Origin: Paraburkholderia flagellata
GTDB lineage: Bacteria; Pseudomonadota; Gammaproteobacteria; Burkholderiales; Burkholderiaceae
Assembly (NCBI RefSeq): GCF_021390645.1
Contig: NZ_JAJEJT010000004.1
Coordinates: 496,001 to 560,000, forward strand
Direction: 5' to 3'
DNA length: 64,000 nt
Positions 44,631 through 53,177 of the stretch are shown one piece after another (the first letter of the stretch is position 1; every line of letters starts with the position of its first letter). The notes under the pieces are model-generated. The model did no database searches, was not told the DNA's origin, and saw only the letters and a list, made by a program, of their open reading frames with translations. Both the position numbers and the translations under genes were made by a program.

Positions 44631-45924
44631 CCGCACACATCAAACCGAACGGCAGCCGGATGCGTTCATGCTGCCGCAATACGACGAAGTCGCTCTGGTG
44701 CTTCAGGGCGGTGGTGCGCTCGGGTCCTACCAGGCCGGCGTGTACGAAGGCCTGGCCGAGATCGGTGTGCACCCGCGCACGATCTCCGGCATTTCGATCG
44801 GCGCACTCAACACCGCCATCATCGCTGGCAACGCACCGGAAAACCGCGTGGCCGCCTTGCGCGGTTTCTGGAACCGCATTTGCCATCCGCGCGACTGGGT
44901 CGGTGGACTGGGTGCATGGATGCCACCCGTGTTCGGTATGCACGACCTCTCGCGCAAGTGGGCCAGTGTGTGGGCGGCCGGGCGCGCCTTGACCGAGGGC
45001 CAGCCGGGTTTTTTCTCGCCGCGTGTGCCGTTGCCGATGGCGGGTTTCGGCAAACAAGGCCCCAACGTGGTCAGCTATTACGACACGGCCGCGTTGAGGC
45101 AGACGCTGCTCGAGTTCGCCGATTTCGACCGGATCAACGACGGCGACACCCGTGTATCGGTCGGGGCGGTGAACGTGCGCACCGGCAACCTGGTGTACTT
45201 CGACAACACGAAGATGCGCTTGAAGCCCGAGCATTTCATGGCTTCGGGAGCGTTGCCACCGGGGTTTCCGGCGGTCGAAATCGACGGCGAATATTACTGG
45301 GACGGCGGCCTCGTGTCGAACACGCCATTGACCGAGGTGCTGCGCGATGCGGACCACAAGAACGCGCTGGTGTTCCAGGTCGATCTCTGGAGCGCGAGTG
45401 GCAATGCGCCAGGCGATTTCTTCGACATCTCCGCGCGCGCCAAGGATATCCAGTATTCGAGCCGCACGCGCGCGGTGACCAGCATGCTGGCGGATCGCCA
45501 GAAGCACGCCCGGTTCATCAAGGAGTTGCTCGCGCACATTCCCGCGGAGTTGCGCAGGACCGATCCGTTGTTTCGTCTTGCTGAAGAGGCGGCCGACGGC
45601 AGCGCGATCAACGTGGTGCACCTCATCTACAAGAACAAGCCCTATGAGGGACACTATAAGGACTACGAATTCAGTATCGACACAATGCGGGAGCATTGGG
45701 ATAGCGGTCTCGAAGATATTCGCGATTCGTTTTCCCATCGCGAGTGGTTCGACGTGCCAAGCCGCGAGCAGGGTTTCGTCACGCACGACGTGCATCGCTT
45801 ACCGGGCTCCGTGCCGCAGTGCGATCGCGACGCGCTCATATCGCCCCTCGCGGAAGAACGAAAAGTCGCCGATGGCAGGCAGGAGAGCGAGACGCGCGAA
45901 CCGGCCGGAGAAAGCATATCGTGA
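44623..45924 (+). CDS. Patatin-like phospholipase with DUF3734
   Basis: This 433-residue cytoplasmic patatin-fold acyl hydrolase uses a Ser-Asp dyad. The oxyanion loop is [11 protein letters not shown], the nucleophile Ser58 lies in GISIGALN and the catalytic Asp227 in [13 protein letters not shown]-terminal DUF3734 region follows (about 280-380). Genes of this type, next to acetoacetate decarboxylase, occur with short-chain poly(3-hydroxybutyrate) metabolism. A role in PHB or lipid turnover is therefore plausible, but it is inferred. The ATG at 44623 has AAGGAG upstream and overlaps adc. Confidence 0.9.
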   Translation: MRSRTHQTERQPDAFMLPQYDEVALVLQGGGALGSYQAGVYEGLAEIGVHPRTISGISIGALNTAIIAGNAPENRVAALRGFWNRICHPRDWVGGLGAWMPPVFGMHDLSRKWASVWAAGRALTEGQPGFFSPRVPLPMAGFGKQGPNVVSYYDTAALRQTLLEFADFDRINDGDTRVSVGAVNVRTGNLVYFDNTKMRLKPEHFMASGALPPGFPAVEIDGEYYWDGGLVSNTPLTEVLRDADHKNALVFQVDLWSASGNAPGDFFDISARAKDIQYSSRTRAVTSMLADRQKHARFIKELLAHIPAELRRTDPLFRLAEEAADGSAINVVHLIYKNKPYEGHYKDYEFSIDTMREHWDSGLEDIRDSFSHREWFDVPSREQGFVTHDVHRLPGSVPQCDRDALISPLAEERKVADGRQESETREPAGESIS

Positions 45925-46406
45925 GTGAAGAGCCCTATCGCCGCGCTGTGGACTGCCTGCGTGAGGGACCTTTGCGGACGCCGTGGGGCTATATTTTTCG
46001 CAGCATCGCCATGATCGTGCTGGCGGTTTCTCCGGCGATCATCTGCGCCTGCATTGCGCAGGCTTCAGGACGGTGGGACCTGTTCGAGCGGTCTGGATCG
46101 GTCATCACGATTACGGGCCTTTTGCTGGCGTCGCGCCGCTATCTCGAGCACACCGTGACGGATCTGGTGGTCGCTCACGCAAACGGTGACGCCAGTTTCA
46201 AGCCCCATCACGCGTTGAGCGAGGTCCTCGCAGCCAGGCGCGGGCTGACGCTTTCCGCGTTTGGCACGCTCATTTGGGGGTGGGGTACATTTCTGCGGTG
46301 GTGGAGCTTCGGCGTGCTGGCGTTGTGGATGGCATTCGTGGTGTACCGGGCATTTCGCGACCCGGTTTTGCAGCGCACCCGCGAAGACGTCGACCTGTTG
46401 CCATGA
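45921..46406 (+). CDS. Small membrane protein of unknown function
   Basis: This 161-residue protein has two or three likely membrane segments: about 26-48 (IFRSIAMIVLAVSPAIICACI), a weaker one near 58-70, and about 112-140 (GTLIWGWGTFLRWWSFGVLALW). The GTG start at 45921 overlaps the patatin stop (GTGA), showing translational coupling to adc and patatin. No family was recognised. It may anchor or assist the phospholipase, which is a guess from position alone. Confidence 0.65.
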   Translation: MSEEPYRRAVDCLREGPLRTPWGYIFRSIAMIVLAVSPAIICACIAQASGRWDLFERSGSVITITGLLLASRRYLEHTVTDLVVAHANGDASFKPHHALSEVLAARRGLTLSAFGTLIWGWGTFLRWWSFGVLALWMAFVVYRAFRDPVLQRTREDVDLLP

Positions 46407-46551
46407 AAAATATGGACGATGCGATAGGAAATCTGGCCAATTGATGATGGATCGCGCGGACGGCATGAGGAAGAATGGTTGCACGCGGACAGCGCCGCGT
46501 GCTCGCGCCTCACTCGCGTCGAGCGTTCCGTTTTCGATGCTCACAAGTGCC

Positions 46552-47106
46552 ATGTCAACTATGCCGCAGATCCAATACGCCAATAGCAAGGACGAGTTCG
46601 TCGCCCGCCTCATCCCCTTTCTCCAGGAGGTCAAGGATATGACCACGGGCATGGAGACCGAGCAATGGCTGAATGCGAAATACGGTGTTGAAAGCGCGTT
46701 GTACCAGGACCTGGCGCGACGGATTACGCTGGGCGTGAAGGAAGGCTGGGCGGCCGACATCGAGATCGCCGGTCCGCGTTATCGTCGTTCACTTGTTGTC
46801 GCGCCCAGCGCTGAAACATTCTTCTTCAGCGCCACAGCGGTGCTGCTTGACAGCACGGATAACGCCCAGCACAACCCGGAAGGCAGCTTTCGCGCCGACT
46901 TCCATTTTCACCCGTACGGCGAGATCAATCTCGTCGTGCCGCTGAATGCAGGCGCTGCGCTCGCGGGGCCAAACGGCTGGTGTCATGGTGGTTGGACGGC
47001 GCCCGCGCCGGGCAGCCGCCACTTTCCGGAGGTCAAGGCAGGCGCCGTTATCTCGCTCACGTTCTTGCCCGCGGGGCGCATTGCGTTCGGCAAGTCGCCA
47101 GCGTGA
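46552..47106 (+). CDS. DUF4863/4-hydroxylaminobenzoate lyase-like protein (PnbB-like)
   Basis: This roughly 184-residue protein resembles PnbB-type hydroxylaminobenzoate lyases, which release ammonia from 4-hydroxylaminobenzoate to give protocatechuate. The cupin-like core FRADFHFHPYGEINLVVPL with clustered His residues fits a metal or substrate site. The start is uncertain: ATGs at 46552 and 46561 are both plausible and no strong ribosome site is seen. No nitroreductase (PnbA) lies next to it, so the physiological substrate here is open. Confidence 0.65.
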   Translation: MSTMPQIQYANSKDEFVARLIPFLQEVKDMTTGMETEQWLNAKYGVESALYQDLARRITLGVKEGWAADIEIAGPRYRRSLVVAPSAETFFFSATAVLLDSTDNAQHNPEGSFRADFHFHPYGEINLVVPLNAGAALAGPNGWCHGGWTAPAPGSRHFPEVKAGAVISLTFLPAGRIAFGKSPA

Positions 47107-47115
47107 GGGCTGAAC

Positions 47116-47802
47116 TCACTGACGCTTGCCCAACTTTTCCAGTAACGCTTTGGCAGCCGGCCCCGACGACGCGGGGTTCTGCCCGGTAAGCAGCAGCCCG
47201 TCTTCGAGCACATACGGTTGCCAGTCGGGGCCCTTCGAAAAGTTTGCGCCCTTGGCCTTGAGTTCGTCTTCAACGAGGAACGGCACCACTTTGGTCAGGC
47301 CGACCGCTTCCTCTTCGCTATTCGTAAAGCCCGTGACCGACTTGCCATTGACGAGCGGCTTGCCATCGGGACCTTTGACGTGCCGCAGAACCCCCGGCGC
47401 ATGGCATACGAGATCAACGGGTTTCCCGGCTGCGATCGTACGCTCGATCAGGCCGATGGAATCGCGGTCTTCAGCGAGATCCCACATCGGACCGTGGCCG
47501 CCCGGGTAGAAGACGGCATCGTATTCGCCATTGGCGACATCCTTGAGCTTCGCTGTGTTGCCTAGATCCGCCAACGCAGCGGCGTCGGCTTCGAAGCGAC
47601 GCGTCAGGTCAGTCTGAAAGTCCGGCTCGTTGCTCTTGGGGTCGAGCGGCGGTTTCCCGCCCTTGGGCGACGCGAGCACGATCTGCACGCCGGCGTCCTT
47701 GAACACGTAGTAGGGCGCGGCGAGTTCCTCGAGCCAGAAGCCGGTCTTGCGTCCGGTATTGCCCAGTTCGTCGTGCGAAGTCAAAACCATCAGAATCTTC
47801 AT
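47116..47802 (-). CDS. DJ-1/PfpI family protein, Hsp31/HchA-like
   Basis: This 228-residue class I glutamine amidotransferase-like protein belongs to the Hsp31/glyoxalase-III branch. The nucleophile Cys133 and adjacent His134 are in DLVCHAPGVLRH, and the conserved acidic residue is in GFWLEELAAPYYVF (Glu25/Glu26). GHGPMWDLAED is also typical. Activities of relatives include methylglyoxal detoxification and chaperone-like deglycase functions, and which applies here is unknown. The ATG at 47800-47802 follows GGAGAGCGTC on the minus strand. It stands among other small detoxification-type genes. Confidence 0.88.
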   Translation of the reverse strand: MKILMVLTSHDELGNTGRKTGFWLEELAAPYYVFKDAGVQIVLASPKGGKPPLDPKSNEPDFQTDLTRRFEADAAALADLGNTAKLKDVANGEYDAVFYPGGHGPMWDLAEDRDSIGLIERTIAAGKPVDLVCHAPGVLRHVKGPDGKPLVNGKSVTGFTNSEEEAVGLTKVVPFLVEDELKAKGANFSKGPDWQPYVLEDGLLLTGQNPASSGPAAKALLEKLGKRQ

Positions 47803-47897
47803 GACGCTCTCCTTGAATACGTTTGCACTGCTTCAGAATGCAGAGAATTTCCGCCTGCGCCCCTGGCGTGCCGAATCGCACTACCGAACGGCTTGCC

Positions 47898-48404
47898 TCA
47901 GGCCAAAGCAGAAAGATGAATCATGGCGTTCACGTTCACGGGAAGGACAGGCGTGCGGGTGTAAGGCCGGTAGATGATATCGCCGCGGCGGATTGCCTTG
48001 CCGCTCACTGCGCACACCCCCGCTCGGCGTGCCTTTGCGCAGACCCAGATTTGATAGCCGTAGTGGCACGAGGCGGAGCACCAGCGCAACGCGATGGTTC
48101 TGGGGGAAAGGTGTTCGAGGAGCGTGATGACGGCTGCGCAGGGCGCGTCGCCCGCCGCATCGCGCGCTTCGCGGCTTCTACGGCACCTTCCGTCGTGACG
48201 GGGTGGCTCGGCAATGCGTGGCCCGGGCGCGAGATCAGCGCGACTGACGGTCTGCGCGCAGGGTTCCTTCGCGCAAAGCCTGTCGAGTAGCAGGAGCGTC
48301 TGCTCCCATGGGTCCGGGCGCAAAGCGAGCTTGCCGCCCGTCATTTCACGCGCGCCAGCGCCGCTCCCGCTCGAGCGTGTTCGAAGTCCGTCGTCCGTGT
48401 TCAT
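47898..48404 (-). CDS. DUF3331 domain-containing protein
   Basis: This 168-residue protein of a Burkholderiaceae-enriched family has no known function. The conserved C-terminal half starts at RTIALRWCSASCHYGYQIW and contains a Cys-rich motif (CSASC, then VCAKARRAGVC) that could bind a metal, then SGKAIRRGDIIYRP. The N-terminal half is variable. The start MNTDDGLRT at 48404 is my choice; MTGGKLAL further in is also possible. The gene has no clear operon partners. Confidence 0.7.
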   Translation of the reverse strand: MNTDDGLRTRSSGSGAGAREMTGGKLALRPDPWEQTLLLLDRLCAKEPCAQTVSRADLAPGPRIAEPPRHDGRCRRSREARDAAGDAPCAAVITLLEHLSPRTIALRWCSASCHYGYQIWVCAKARRAGVCAVSGKAIRRGDIIYRPYTRTPVLPVNVNAMIHLSALA

Positions 48405-48489
48405 GCGAGGCCTCAGATGAAAATTGACAGCGCCACGATGTGTCCGGTGCATTTGTGCGCGAAGCCCGCTCTCGAGCAGGCCGCGCGCA

Positions 48490-48723
48490 TTACTTGATGA
48501 GACCCTTCTGTCTGCGATAGACGTCGGTAGGCAGGCCGCCCCATCCCCAGTTTTCCGTTGGCACCTCTTCAATGACGACGAAGGTCGCCTCCAGCGGTTT
48601 GTTCAACACGTCGAGCAATAGTTGGCTCACGCCCTTGATGAGCTGGGCCTTTTCGTCCGACGTGACGGAATCTGTGCCGGGCTTGGTGCCCTCGCGTGTA
48701 ACCTGAATTGTGACGATCGGCAT
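48490..48723 (-). CDS. 4-oxalocrotonate tautomerase family protein
   Basis: This 77-residue tautomerase-superfamily monomer has the catalytic amino-terminal Pro exposed after Met removal (MPIVTIQVTREG). The central KAQLIKGVSQLLLDVLNKP helix and VVIEEVPTENWGWGG loop are conserved. The usual family length is 60-80. It lies downstream of the SDR gene on the same strand, separated by a hairpin at 48752-48776. The substrate is unknown; it is unlikely to be part of a meta-cleavage operon because no such genes are nearby. Confidence 0.88.
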   Translation of the reverse strand: MPIVTIQVTREGTKPGTDSVTSDEKAQLIKGVSQLLLDVLNKPLEATFVVIEEVPTENWGWGGLPTDVYRRQKGLIK

Positions 48724-48751
48724 TTCGCTTTCCTCAATGATGATCGTTGGA

Positions 48752-48776
48752 AGGAGCGCCGGTGTCCGGCGCTCCT
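48752..48776 (-). terminator. Intercistronic hairpin between SDR and tautomerase genes
   Basis: A perfect 11-base stem AGGAGCGCCGG/CCGGCGCTCCT with a 3-base loop lies 27 bases after the SDR stop. There is no clear T tract on the minus strand. It may terminate partially or protect the upstream message. Confidence 0.5.
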
Positions 48777-48803
48777 CTTTGGCTCGGTGGTGCGCAGTGC
48801 GGC

Positions 48804-49514
48804 TTAGTGACCCGCGATCTGGCCGCCGTCTACGTGAAGGATTTCACCCGTCACAAAGGGGGCCGAGTCGAGATAGAGGATGGCGTTCACAATGTCGCTC
48901 ATCTCGCCCATATGGCCCATCGGGTGCAGCGCGCCAAGCGCCGCGTGAGTTTCGGGCGCGTGCATCGGCGACTTGATGATGCCGGGCGACACCGCGTTCG
49001 CGCGAATGCCGCGCTTTGCATACTCGATAGCCAGCGAGCGCGTTGCGGCGGCGAGACCGCCCTTGGTCAGCGACGCCAGCACCGACGGTACACCGTCGAT
49101 CGCGTGATCGACGAGCGTCGTCGTGACGCTGAGGACGTGGCCGCTCTCGTGCTTTTCCATCTCCGCAATCGCGAGCTGCGTGATATGGAAGAAGCCGCCG
49201 AGGTTGATGCCCGTGATCGCGGCGTAGTCTTCTGCGGTGTATTGCGTGAACGGCTTCGCCAGGAAAATGCCCGCGTTGTTGATGAGCGTATCGACGCGGC
49301 CAAAACGCGACACGGCCGTTTCGATGACACGGCGCGCCGTGGCCGGGTCGGCGATGTCGCCGGCCACGGCGACGAGATTGCTATCGTCAGTCTGTTTGAT
49401 GTTGCGCGATGTTGCGACCACGTTGTAGCCGAGTGCGCGGAATGCCTTGGCCGTTTCGGCGCCGATGCCTTGTGATGCACCAGTGACCACGACGACTTTG
49501 GGGGCTTGACTCAT
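48804..49514 (-). CDS. SDR family protein lacking the catalytic tyrosine
   Basis: This 236-residue short-chain dehydrogenase-fold protein has an intact cofactor motif TGASQGIG, NNAG and a C-terminal LDSAPFVTGEILHVDGG. The YxxxK active-site motif is altered: the Lys is present in SVLASLTKGGL, but the residue four positions before it is Ala, not Tyr. The Ser-containing strand is TTTLVD. Cofactor binding should be preserved, while classical proton transfer should not. It may be a non-classical reductase or a regulator. The ATG at 49512-49514 is well placed. Confidence 0.85.
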   Translation of the reverse strand: MSQAPKVVVVTGASQGIGAETAKAFRALGYNVVATSRNIKQTDDSNLVAVAGDIADPATARRVIETAVSRFGRVDTLINNAGIFLAKPFTQYTAEDYAAITGINLGGFFHITQLAIAEMEKHESGHVLSVTTTLVDHAIDGVPSVLASLTKGGLAAATRSLAIEYAKRGIRANAVSPGIIKSPMHAPETHAALGALHPMGHMGEMSDIVNAILYLDSAPFVTGEILHVDGGQIAGH

Positions 49515-49827
49515 ATGAACCTCGAAGTAAGTTGGACTCTATTTCCGATCGGGCTGACCGCTCCGATGACGATCAATTTACGCACGCGCGCTCCCGTTTT
49601 GAATACAGGACGCGGACAAACAGTTGTGAGTCACAGGAACAAATGGGAACGATGTGGGCATAGAGACGCCCGGCGGAAATGTTCGCGGGAATGACCCTCA
49701 AATAACTTCGGATAACTGATTAAAAAACCGGCCTTAGCGCGCGAGTGCTCACGCGCAGGTCAAGCTGGATAGGCGAAAGAGGCGGCCGTGGCGCGTACGC
49801 CTGGCCGCTGGCGAGTCGATGCGGGGT
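49515..49827. other. 313-base intergenic region
   Basis: No gene was recognised here. The region probably contains the SDR promoter on the minus strand (near 49515-49600) and, at its right end, the terminator candidate for the VOC gene (49722-49756). Confidence 0.5.
49722..49756 (-). terminator. Candidate terminator of the VOC gene
   Basis: On the minus strand a stem GCGCGTGAG/CTCGCGCGC (one G-T wobble) is followed after 9 bases by six T. The gap between stem and T run is longer than ideal. Confidence 0.4.
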
Positions 49828-50250
49828 TCAGGAAGCCTGCGTGCGCGGATCGTGGTCGAATTCAAGCCTGATCCCGCCCGGTTCGTACACCATGGTGTGG
49901 CGTTTCGGCCCCGGCCCGAGGTCCTCCGGCGCAAATTCAATTTTCACGCCGGGCCACTCGGACACGCGAGAAAAGACATCGTTGAGCGCTTCTTCGCTGG
50001 CTACGCGCAATGCAAGATGATGCAGGCCGACGTGGGTCTTGCGGTCGAATTCGACCAGGCGGGTCGGGTCGGTCACTTGCCAGAGGGTCAACATGACGTG
50101 CCCGTCCGAAACGAACGCAGCCGGATAGCTGGGCCTTTCGCCAACCTGTTTCCAACCCAGACAATTCACGAAAAAGTCACGGGTGAGGTTCAGATCGCGT
50201 ACAGTCAGCCCGACATGATCAATGCCCAGCGTAAGCGGTTTGTCAGTCAT
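49828..50250 (-). CDS. VOC (glyoxalase/dioxygenase fold) family protein
   Basis: This 140-residue vicinal-oxygen-chelate protein forms two beta-alpha-beta-beta-beta modules. Metal-ligand candidates are His12 in GIDHVGLTVRD, a His in VGLHHLALRV and a Glu near the end in GGIRLEFDHD. Whether it is a lyase, dioxygenase or resistance protein cannot be told. It is divergent from the MarR gene at 50506, whose control region carries TCAGATAT repeats, so it might be co-regulated. Confidence 0.85.
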   Translation of the reverse strand: MTDKPLTLGIDHVGLTVRDLNLTRDFFVNCLGWKQVGERPSYPAAFVSDGHVMLTLWQVTDPTRLVEFDRKTHVGLHHLALRVASEEALNDVFSRVSEWPGVKIEFAPEDLGPGPKRHTMVYEPGGIRLEFDHDPRTQAS

Positions 50251-50448
50251 GCTTCAATTCTCCTGAGAAATGAGTGCTGCCATCCGTACGGGTCAAATCT
50301 CTGCAGAAACAATATAGCTGCGAAGAACGGCGTCGATAATCGCTTGCCCGTCACATCACTTTTTACATGGTGTATCGCGTCCCGCCGAGCGGGCGGTTGA
50401 GCGCCGGTGCGAGACGCGGATTGGTCACGAGCGGCCTCGGAAACTTGC

Positions 50449-50490
50449 TTGCACACATCTGCAATGTCAGATATAGTCCGCATCAGATAT
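50449..50490 (+). promoter_or_regulatory. Promoter and MarR-type operator of the first marR gene
   Basis: TTGCAC (50449-50454), 17 bases and TATAGT (50472-50477) form a good promoter. Two direct copies of TCAGATAT at 50467-50474 and 50483-50490 overlap the -10 and the likely start site. The same half-site recurs at the other promoters of this efflux cluster. Confidence 0.6.
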
Positions 50491-50505
50491 CGAGGAGGGC
50501 AATCG

Positions 50506-50943
50506 ATGAACGATCCCGTCAATGAAGACTTCGAGCGCACGCAGAAACTGGTGTTCGTGCTGGGTCAGGCGCATCACCTGATGGCCACTGAACTCAGGGC
50601 AGGGCTCAAGGACGCCGGGCTGAACCTGCAGGAGCGCGGCATTCTGCTGACGCTCGCATGCGGCAGTGCAAAAACGCCGGCGGCACTGGCGAAGCGCCTT
50701 GGCGTCCACCCGGCCCGGATGACGCGCGTGCTGGACAAACTCGAAACCAGCGGGCTCGTCGAGCGCTCGCGCAATGGCGCGGACCGGCGCCTCGTGGACA
50801 TTTCGTTGACGCGAGAGGGCCACTCGGTGGCGGCCCGAAACGCAGACGTTGCTCCGGGCGCCTGGAGCGAGCGGCTTTCGCACTTCTCGCAGTCCGACTT
50901 CGACGCCTTGAGCACGCTGCTCTCCAGATTGCTTCATGGTTAA
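50506..50943 (+). CDS. MarR-family regulator 1 of the efflux cluster
   Basis: This 145-residue MarR-type winged-helix repressor has its DNA-binding core at about 30-115 (TPAALAKRLGVHPARMTRVLDKLETSGLVERS) and the wing at NGADRRLVDISLT. The ATG at 50506 follows GAGGAGGGC. It precedes the EmrB-like pump by 87 bases in the same direction. It is related to, but clearly different from, the second MarR gene at 52700, both being near EmrR/MprA in layout. Its ligands are probably the aromatic or phenolic compounds exported by the pump, which is inference. Confidence 0.9.
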   Translation: MNDPVNEDFERTQKLVFVLGQAHHLMATELRAGLKDAGLNLQERGILLTLACGSAKTPAALAKRLGVHPARMTRVLDKLETSGLVERSRNGADRRLVDISLTREGHSVAARNADVAPGAWSERLSHFSQSDFDALSTLLSRLLHG

Positions 50944-50955
50944 GGCGGCATTTTT

Positions 50956-50984
50956 TTGCCCAATTATCAGACATGTCAGATAAC
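50956..50984 (+). promoter_or_regulatory. Promoter and operator of the EmrB-like gene
   Basis: TTGCCC (50956-50961), 17 bases and GATAAC (50979-50984) make a plausible core promoter. Between them lies a 20-base near-palindrome TTATC-A-GACATGTC-A-GATAA (50964-50983) with only one mismatched pair. A bound MarR dimer would block RNA polymerase. Confidence 0.6.
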
Positions 50985-51030
50985 TGCCCGTGCTTGACGG
51001 GACATTCGCATCCAGACGAGAGAACCTAAC

Positions 51031-52593
51031 ATGAATCCATCGACCAACCCAGGCGTGCCCGCCCAGCTGACGGGGATGAAGTTCGCACTCGGCACCTTCG
51101 CCGTGGCGCTCGCCACCTTCATGAATGTGCTGGATTCGTCGATCGCAAACGTCGCGATTCCCACGCTCTCCGGCAACCTCGGCGTGTCGATCGACGAAGG
51201 CACGTGGGTCATCACGCTCTTTGCAGCGGCCAATGCAGTGTCCATTCCGTTGACCGGGTGGCTTACGCAGCGCGTCGGCCAGGTCAAGCTGTTCGTCTGG
51301 GCGATCCTGCTGTTCGTGCTCTCGTCGGCGGCCTGCGGCCTGGCGCCCAACCTGCTGACGCTGCTAGTGGCCCGTATCGTTCAGGGCGCGGTGGCGGGGC
51401 CGCTCGTGCCGCTGTCGCAGGCCTTGCTGCTCGCTTCGTTTCCCAAGGAGAAAAGCTCGAACGCGCTGGCGCTGTGGGCGATGACAGCAACCGTGGGACC
51501 GATCGCGGGCCCGGCGCTCGGCGGCTGGATCACCGACAGCTACAGCTGGTCCTGGATCTTCTACATCAATGTGCCCGTGGGCCTCTTCGCCGCCGGCGTG
51601 ATCTGGGCGATCTACCGCGACCGCGAGACGCCGGCGCGCAAACTGCCGATCGACAAGGTCGGGCTGATCTCGCTCATTGCCTGGGTCGCGCCGTTGCAGA
51701 TCATGCTCGACAAGGGCAAGGATCTCGACTGGTTCAGCTCGCCGGTGATCTGGGCGCTCACCATCGTCGCCGCGGTCAGCTTCGTCTTCTTCCTGATCTG
51801 GGAATTGACTGAGGAAAAGCCGATCGTCAACTTGCGGCTGTTCACCAAACGCAACTTCCTCGGCGGCACGGTTGCGATCTCGGTCGCGTATGCGATCTTC
51901 TTTGCAAACCTCGTGATCCTGCCGCAGTGGATCCAGGGCTTTCTCGGCTACCGCGCGGTGGATGCGGGGCTCGTCACCGCGCCATTGGGAATTTTCGCCG
52001 TGATCCTGGCCCCCGTGATGGGCAAGGTCATGCCGCGCTCCGACCTGCGGGTGCTCGCCACCCTGGCGTTCGTTGGCTTCGCTGCCGTGTTCTTCATGCG
52101 CTCGAACTATACGACCGGCGTCGATGCCTGGACGCTGGTTTTGCCGACGCTGCTGCAAGGCATTCCAACGGCGCTGTTCTTTACGCCGCTCACCGGCATC
52201 ATCCTCTCGGGTCTGCGGCCCGACGAGATTCCGGCAGCCGCGGGTCTGTCCAACTTCGCGCGCATCTTCGCCGGCGCCGTGGGCACGTCGCTCATGAGCA
52301 ACGCCTGGAACGACCGCACGATCCTCCATCACGCGCGGCTCGCCGAGCAAACGAGCGTGGAAAATCCCGCTTTCACCGGCGCGATTGCGCACCTGCAGGC
52401 GGCGCTGGGTGGCGGCGTTCCGAAGGCCACGGCCTTCTACGAAAGTGCGCTCAACGCGCAGGCCACCATGCTGGGCTTGAACGACATCTTCTGGATATCG
52501 GCGGTGATCTTTATCGTCATCATCCCGCTGATCTGGGTGACGAGGCCGGTCAAGGGCGGTGGTGCGGGCGCGGCAGGCGCTGGCGGACACTGA
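51031..52593 (+). CDS. DHA2-family MFS efflux pump (EmrB-like)
   Basis: This 520-residue inner-membrane drug:proton antiporter has about 14 helices. Family motifs include FMNVLDSSIANVAIPTLSGNL in helix 1, GWLTQRVGQVKLF, and motif C in GPIAGPALGGWITDSYSWSW. It works with the EmrA-like adaptor (54752) and outer-membrane lipoprotein (53194) encoded downstream to expel compounds across both membranes. A MarR gene lies on each side of it. The ATG at 51031 follows GAGAGAACCTAAC. The substrate is not predictable; related Burkholderia pumps export phenolic acids or antibiotics. Confidence 0.93.
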   Translation: MNPSTNPGVPAQLTGMKFALGTFAVALATFMNVLDSSIANVAIPTLSGNLGVSIDEGTWVITLFAAANAVSIPLTGWLTQRVGQVKLFVWAILLFVLSSAACGLAPNLLTLLVARIVQGAVAGPLVPLSQALLLASFPKEKSSNALALWAMTATVGPIAGPALGGWITDSYSWSWIFYINVPVGLFAAGVIWAIYRDRETPARKLPIDKVGLISLIAWVAPLQIMLDKGKDLDWFSSPVIWALTIVAAVSFVFFLIWELTEEKPIVNLRLFTKRNFLGGTVAISVAYAIFFANLVILPQWIQGFLGYRAVDAGLVTAPLGIFAVILAPVMGKVMPRSDLRVLATLAFVGFAAVFFMRSNYTTGVDAWTLVLPTLLQGIPTALFFTPLTGIILSGLRPDEIPAAAGLSNFARIFAGAVGTSLMSNAWNDRTILHHARLAEQTSVENPAFTGAIAHLQAALGGGVPKATAFYESALNAQATMLGLNDIFWISAVIFIVIIPLIWVTRPVKGGGAGAAGAGGH

Positions 52594-52645
52594 ATACTGC
52601 AGTTGAACCCGGTCCAGAGGGCAAATCCGTCTCGCGTGTTTTTTC

Positions 52646-52674
52646 TTGACAATATCTGATAATGCAGATATTGT
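52646..52674 (+). promoter_or_regulatory. Promoter and operator of the second marR gene
   Basis: A perfect -35 TTGACA (52646-52651), 17 bases and TATTGT (52669-52674) form the promoter. An inverted repeat AATATCTG-N6-CAGATATT (52651-52672) fills the space between the hexamers. It is the clearest operator of the cluster. Confidence 0.7.
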
Positions 52675-52699
52675 GATGTTCAACACGGAGGATGTCGCG

Positions 52700-53137
52700 A
52701 TGGACCACTACACCACGAGAAATTTCATGCTCACGGAAAGTGTCGGCTTCAGGATCGTGAAGGCGCGCAATCTGGTCGTCGCGGAAATGGACGCGGCGCT
52801 CAAGGACCTCGACATCACGGGCCAGCAAATGGGTATTCTGCTTTCGCTGAAGCAGGGTGTGGCGACCACGCCGTTCGAACTGTCGAAACTGCTCGGCATC
52901 GACACGGGCCTGATGACGCGAATGCTGGACAAGCTGGAAACCAAGGGTCTGCTGGAGCGTTCCCGCGACGCAGACGACCGCCGTGTGGTCAATCTCCACC
53001 TCACGGCAAAGGGCCAGGAAACGGCGACGCAGATTCCGGAAGTCGCGCCGCATGTGCTGAACGCGCGCCTGCGCAAATTCACGAAGGCGGAGTTTGTCGA
53101 GTTGAACCGCCTGCTTCGCAAGTTCACAGACGACTGA
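52700..53137 (+). CDS. MarR-family regulator 2 of the efflux cluster
   Basis: This is a 145-residue MarR-type repressor with core FELSKLLGIDTGLMTRMLDKLETKGLLERSRDADDRRVVNL split over helix and wing. The ATG at 52700 was chosen because GGAGGA lies 7 bases upstream and the promoter would give a 19-base leader; an ATG at 52676 has no ribosome site. The presence of two MarR genes in one pump cluster is unusual. A terminator follows directly at 53141, so this gene is a single-gene transcript with its own operator. Confidence 0.9.
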   Translation: MDHYTTRNFMLTESVGFRIVKARNLVVAEMDAALKDLDITGQQMGILLSLKQGVATTPFELSKLLGIDTGLMTRMLDKLETKGLLERSRDADDRRVVNLHLTAKGQETATQIPEVAPHVLNARLRKFTKAEFVELNRLLRKFTDD

Positions 53138-53140
53138 ACG

Positions 53141-53167
53141 GTGCGGCCCTGGTGCCGCGCTTTTTTT
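53141..53167 (+). terminator. Rho-independent terminator after marR 2
   Basis: The stem GTGCGGC/GCCGCGC (one G-T wobble), with a 6-base loop CCTGGT, runs directly into seven T. It lies 3 bases after the marR stop and implies a separate promoter for the OMF gene. Confidence 0.75.
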
Positions 53168-53177
53168 CGACCATTAA

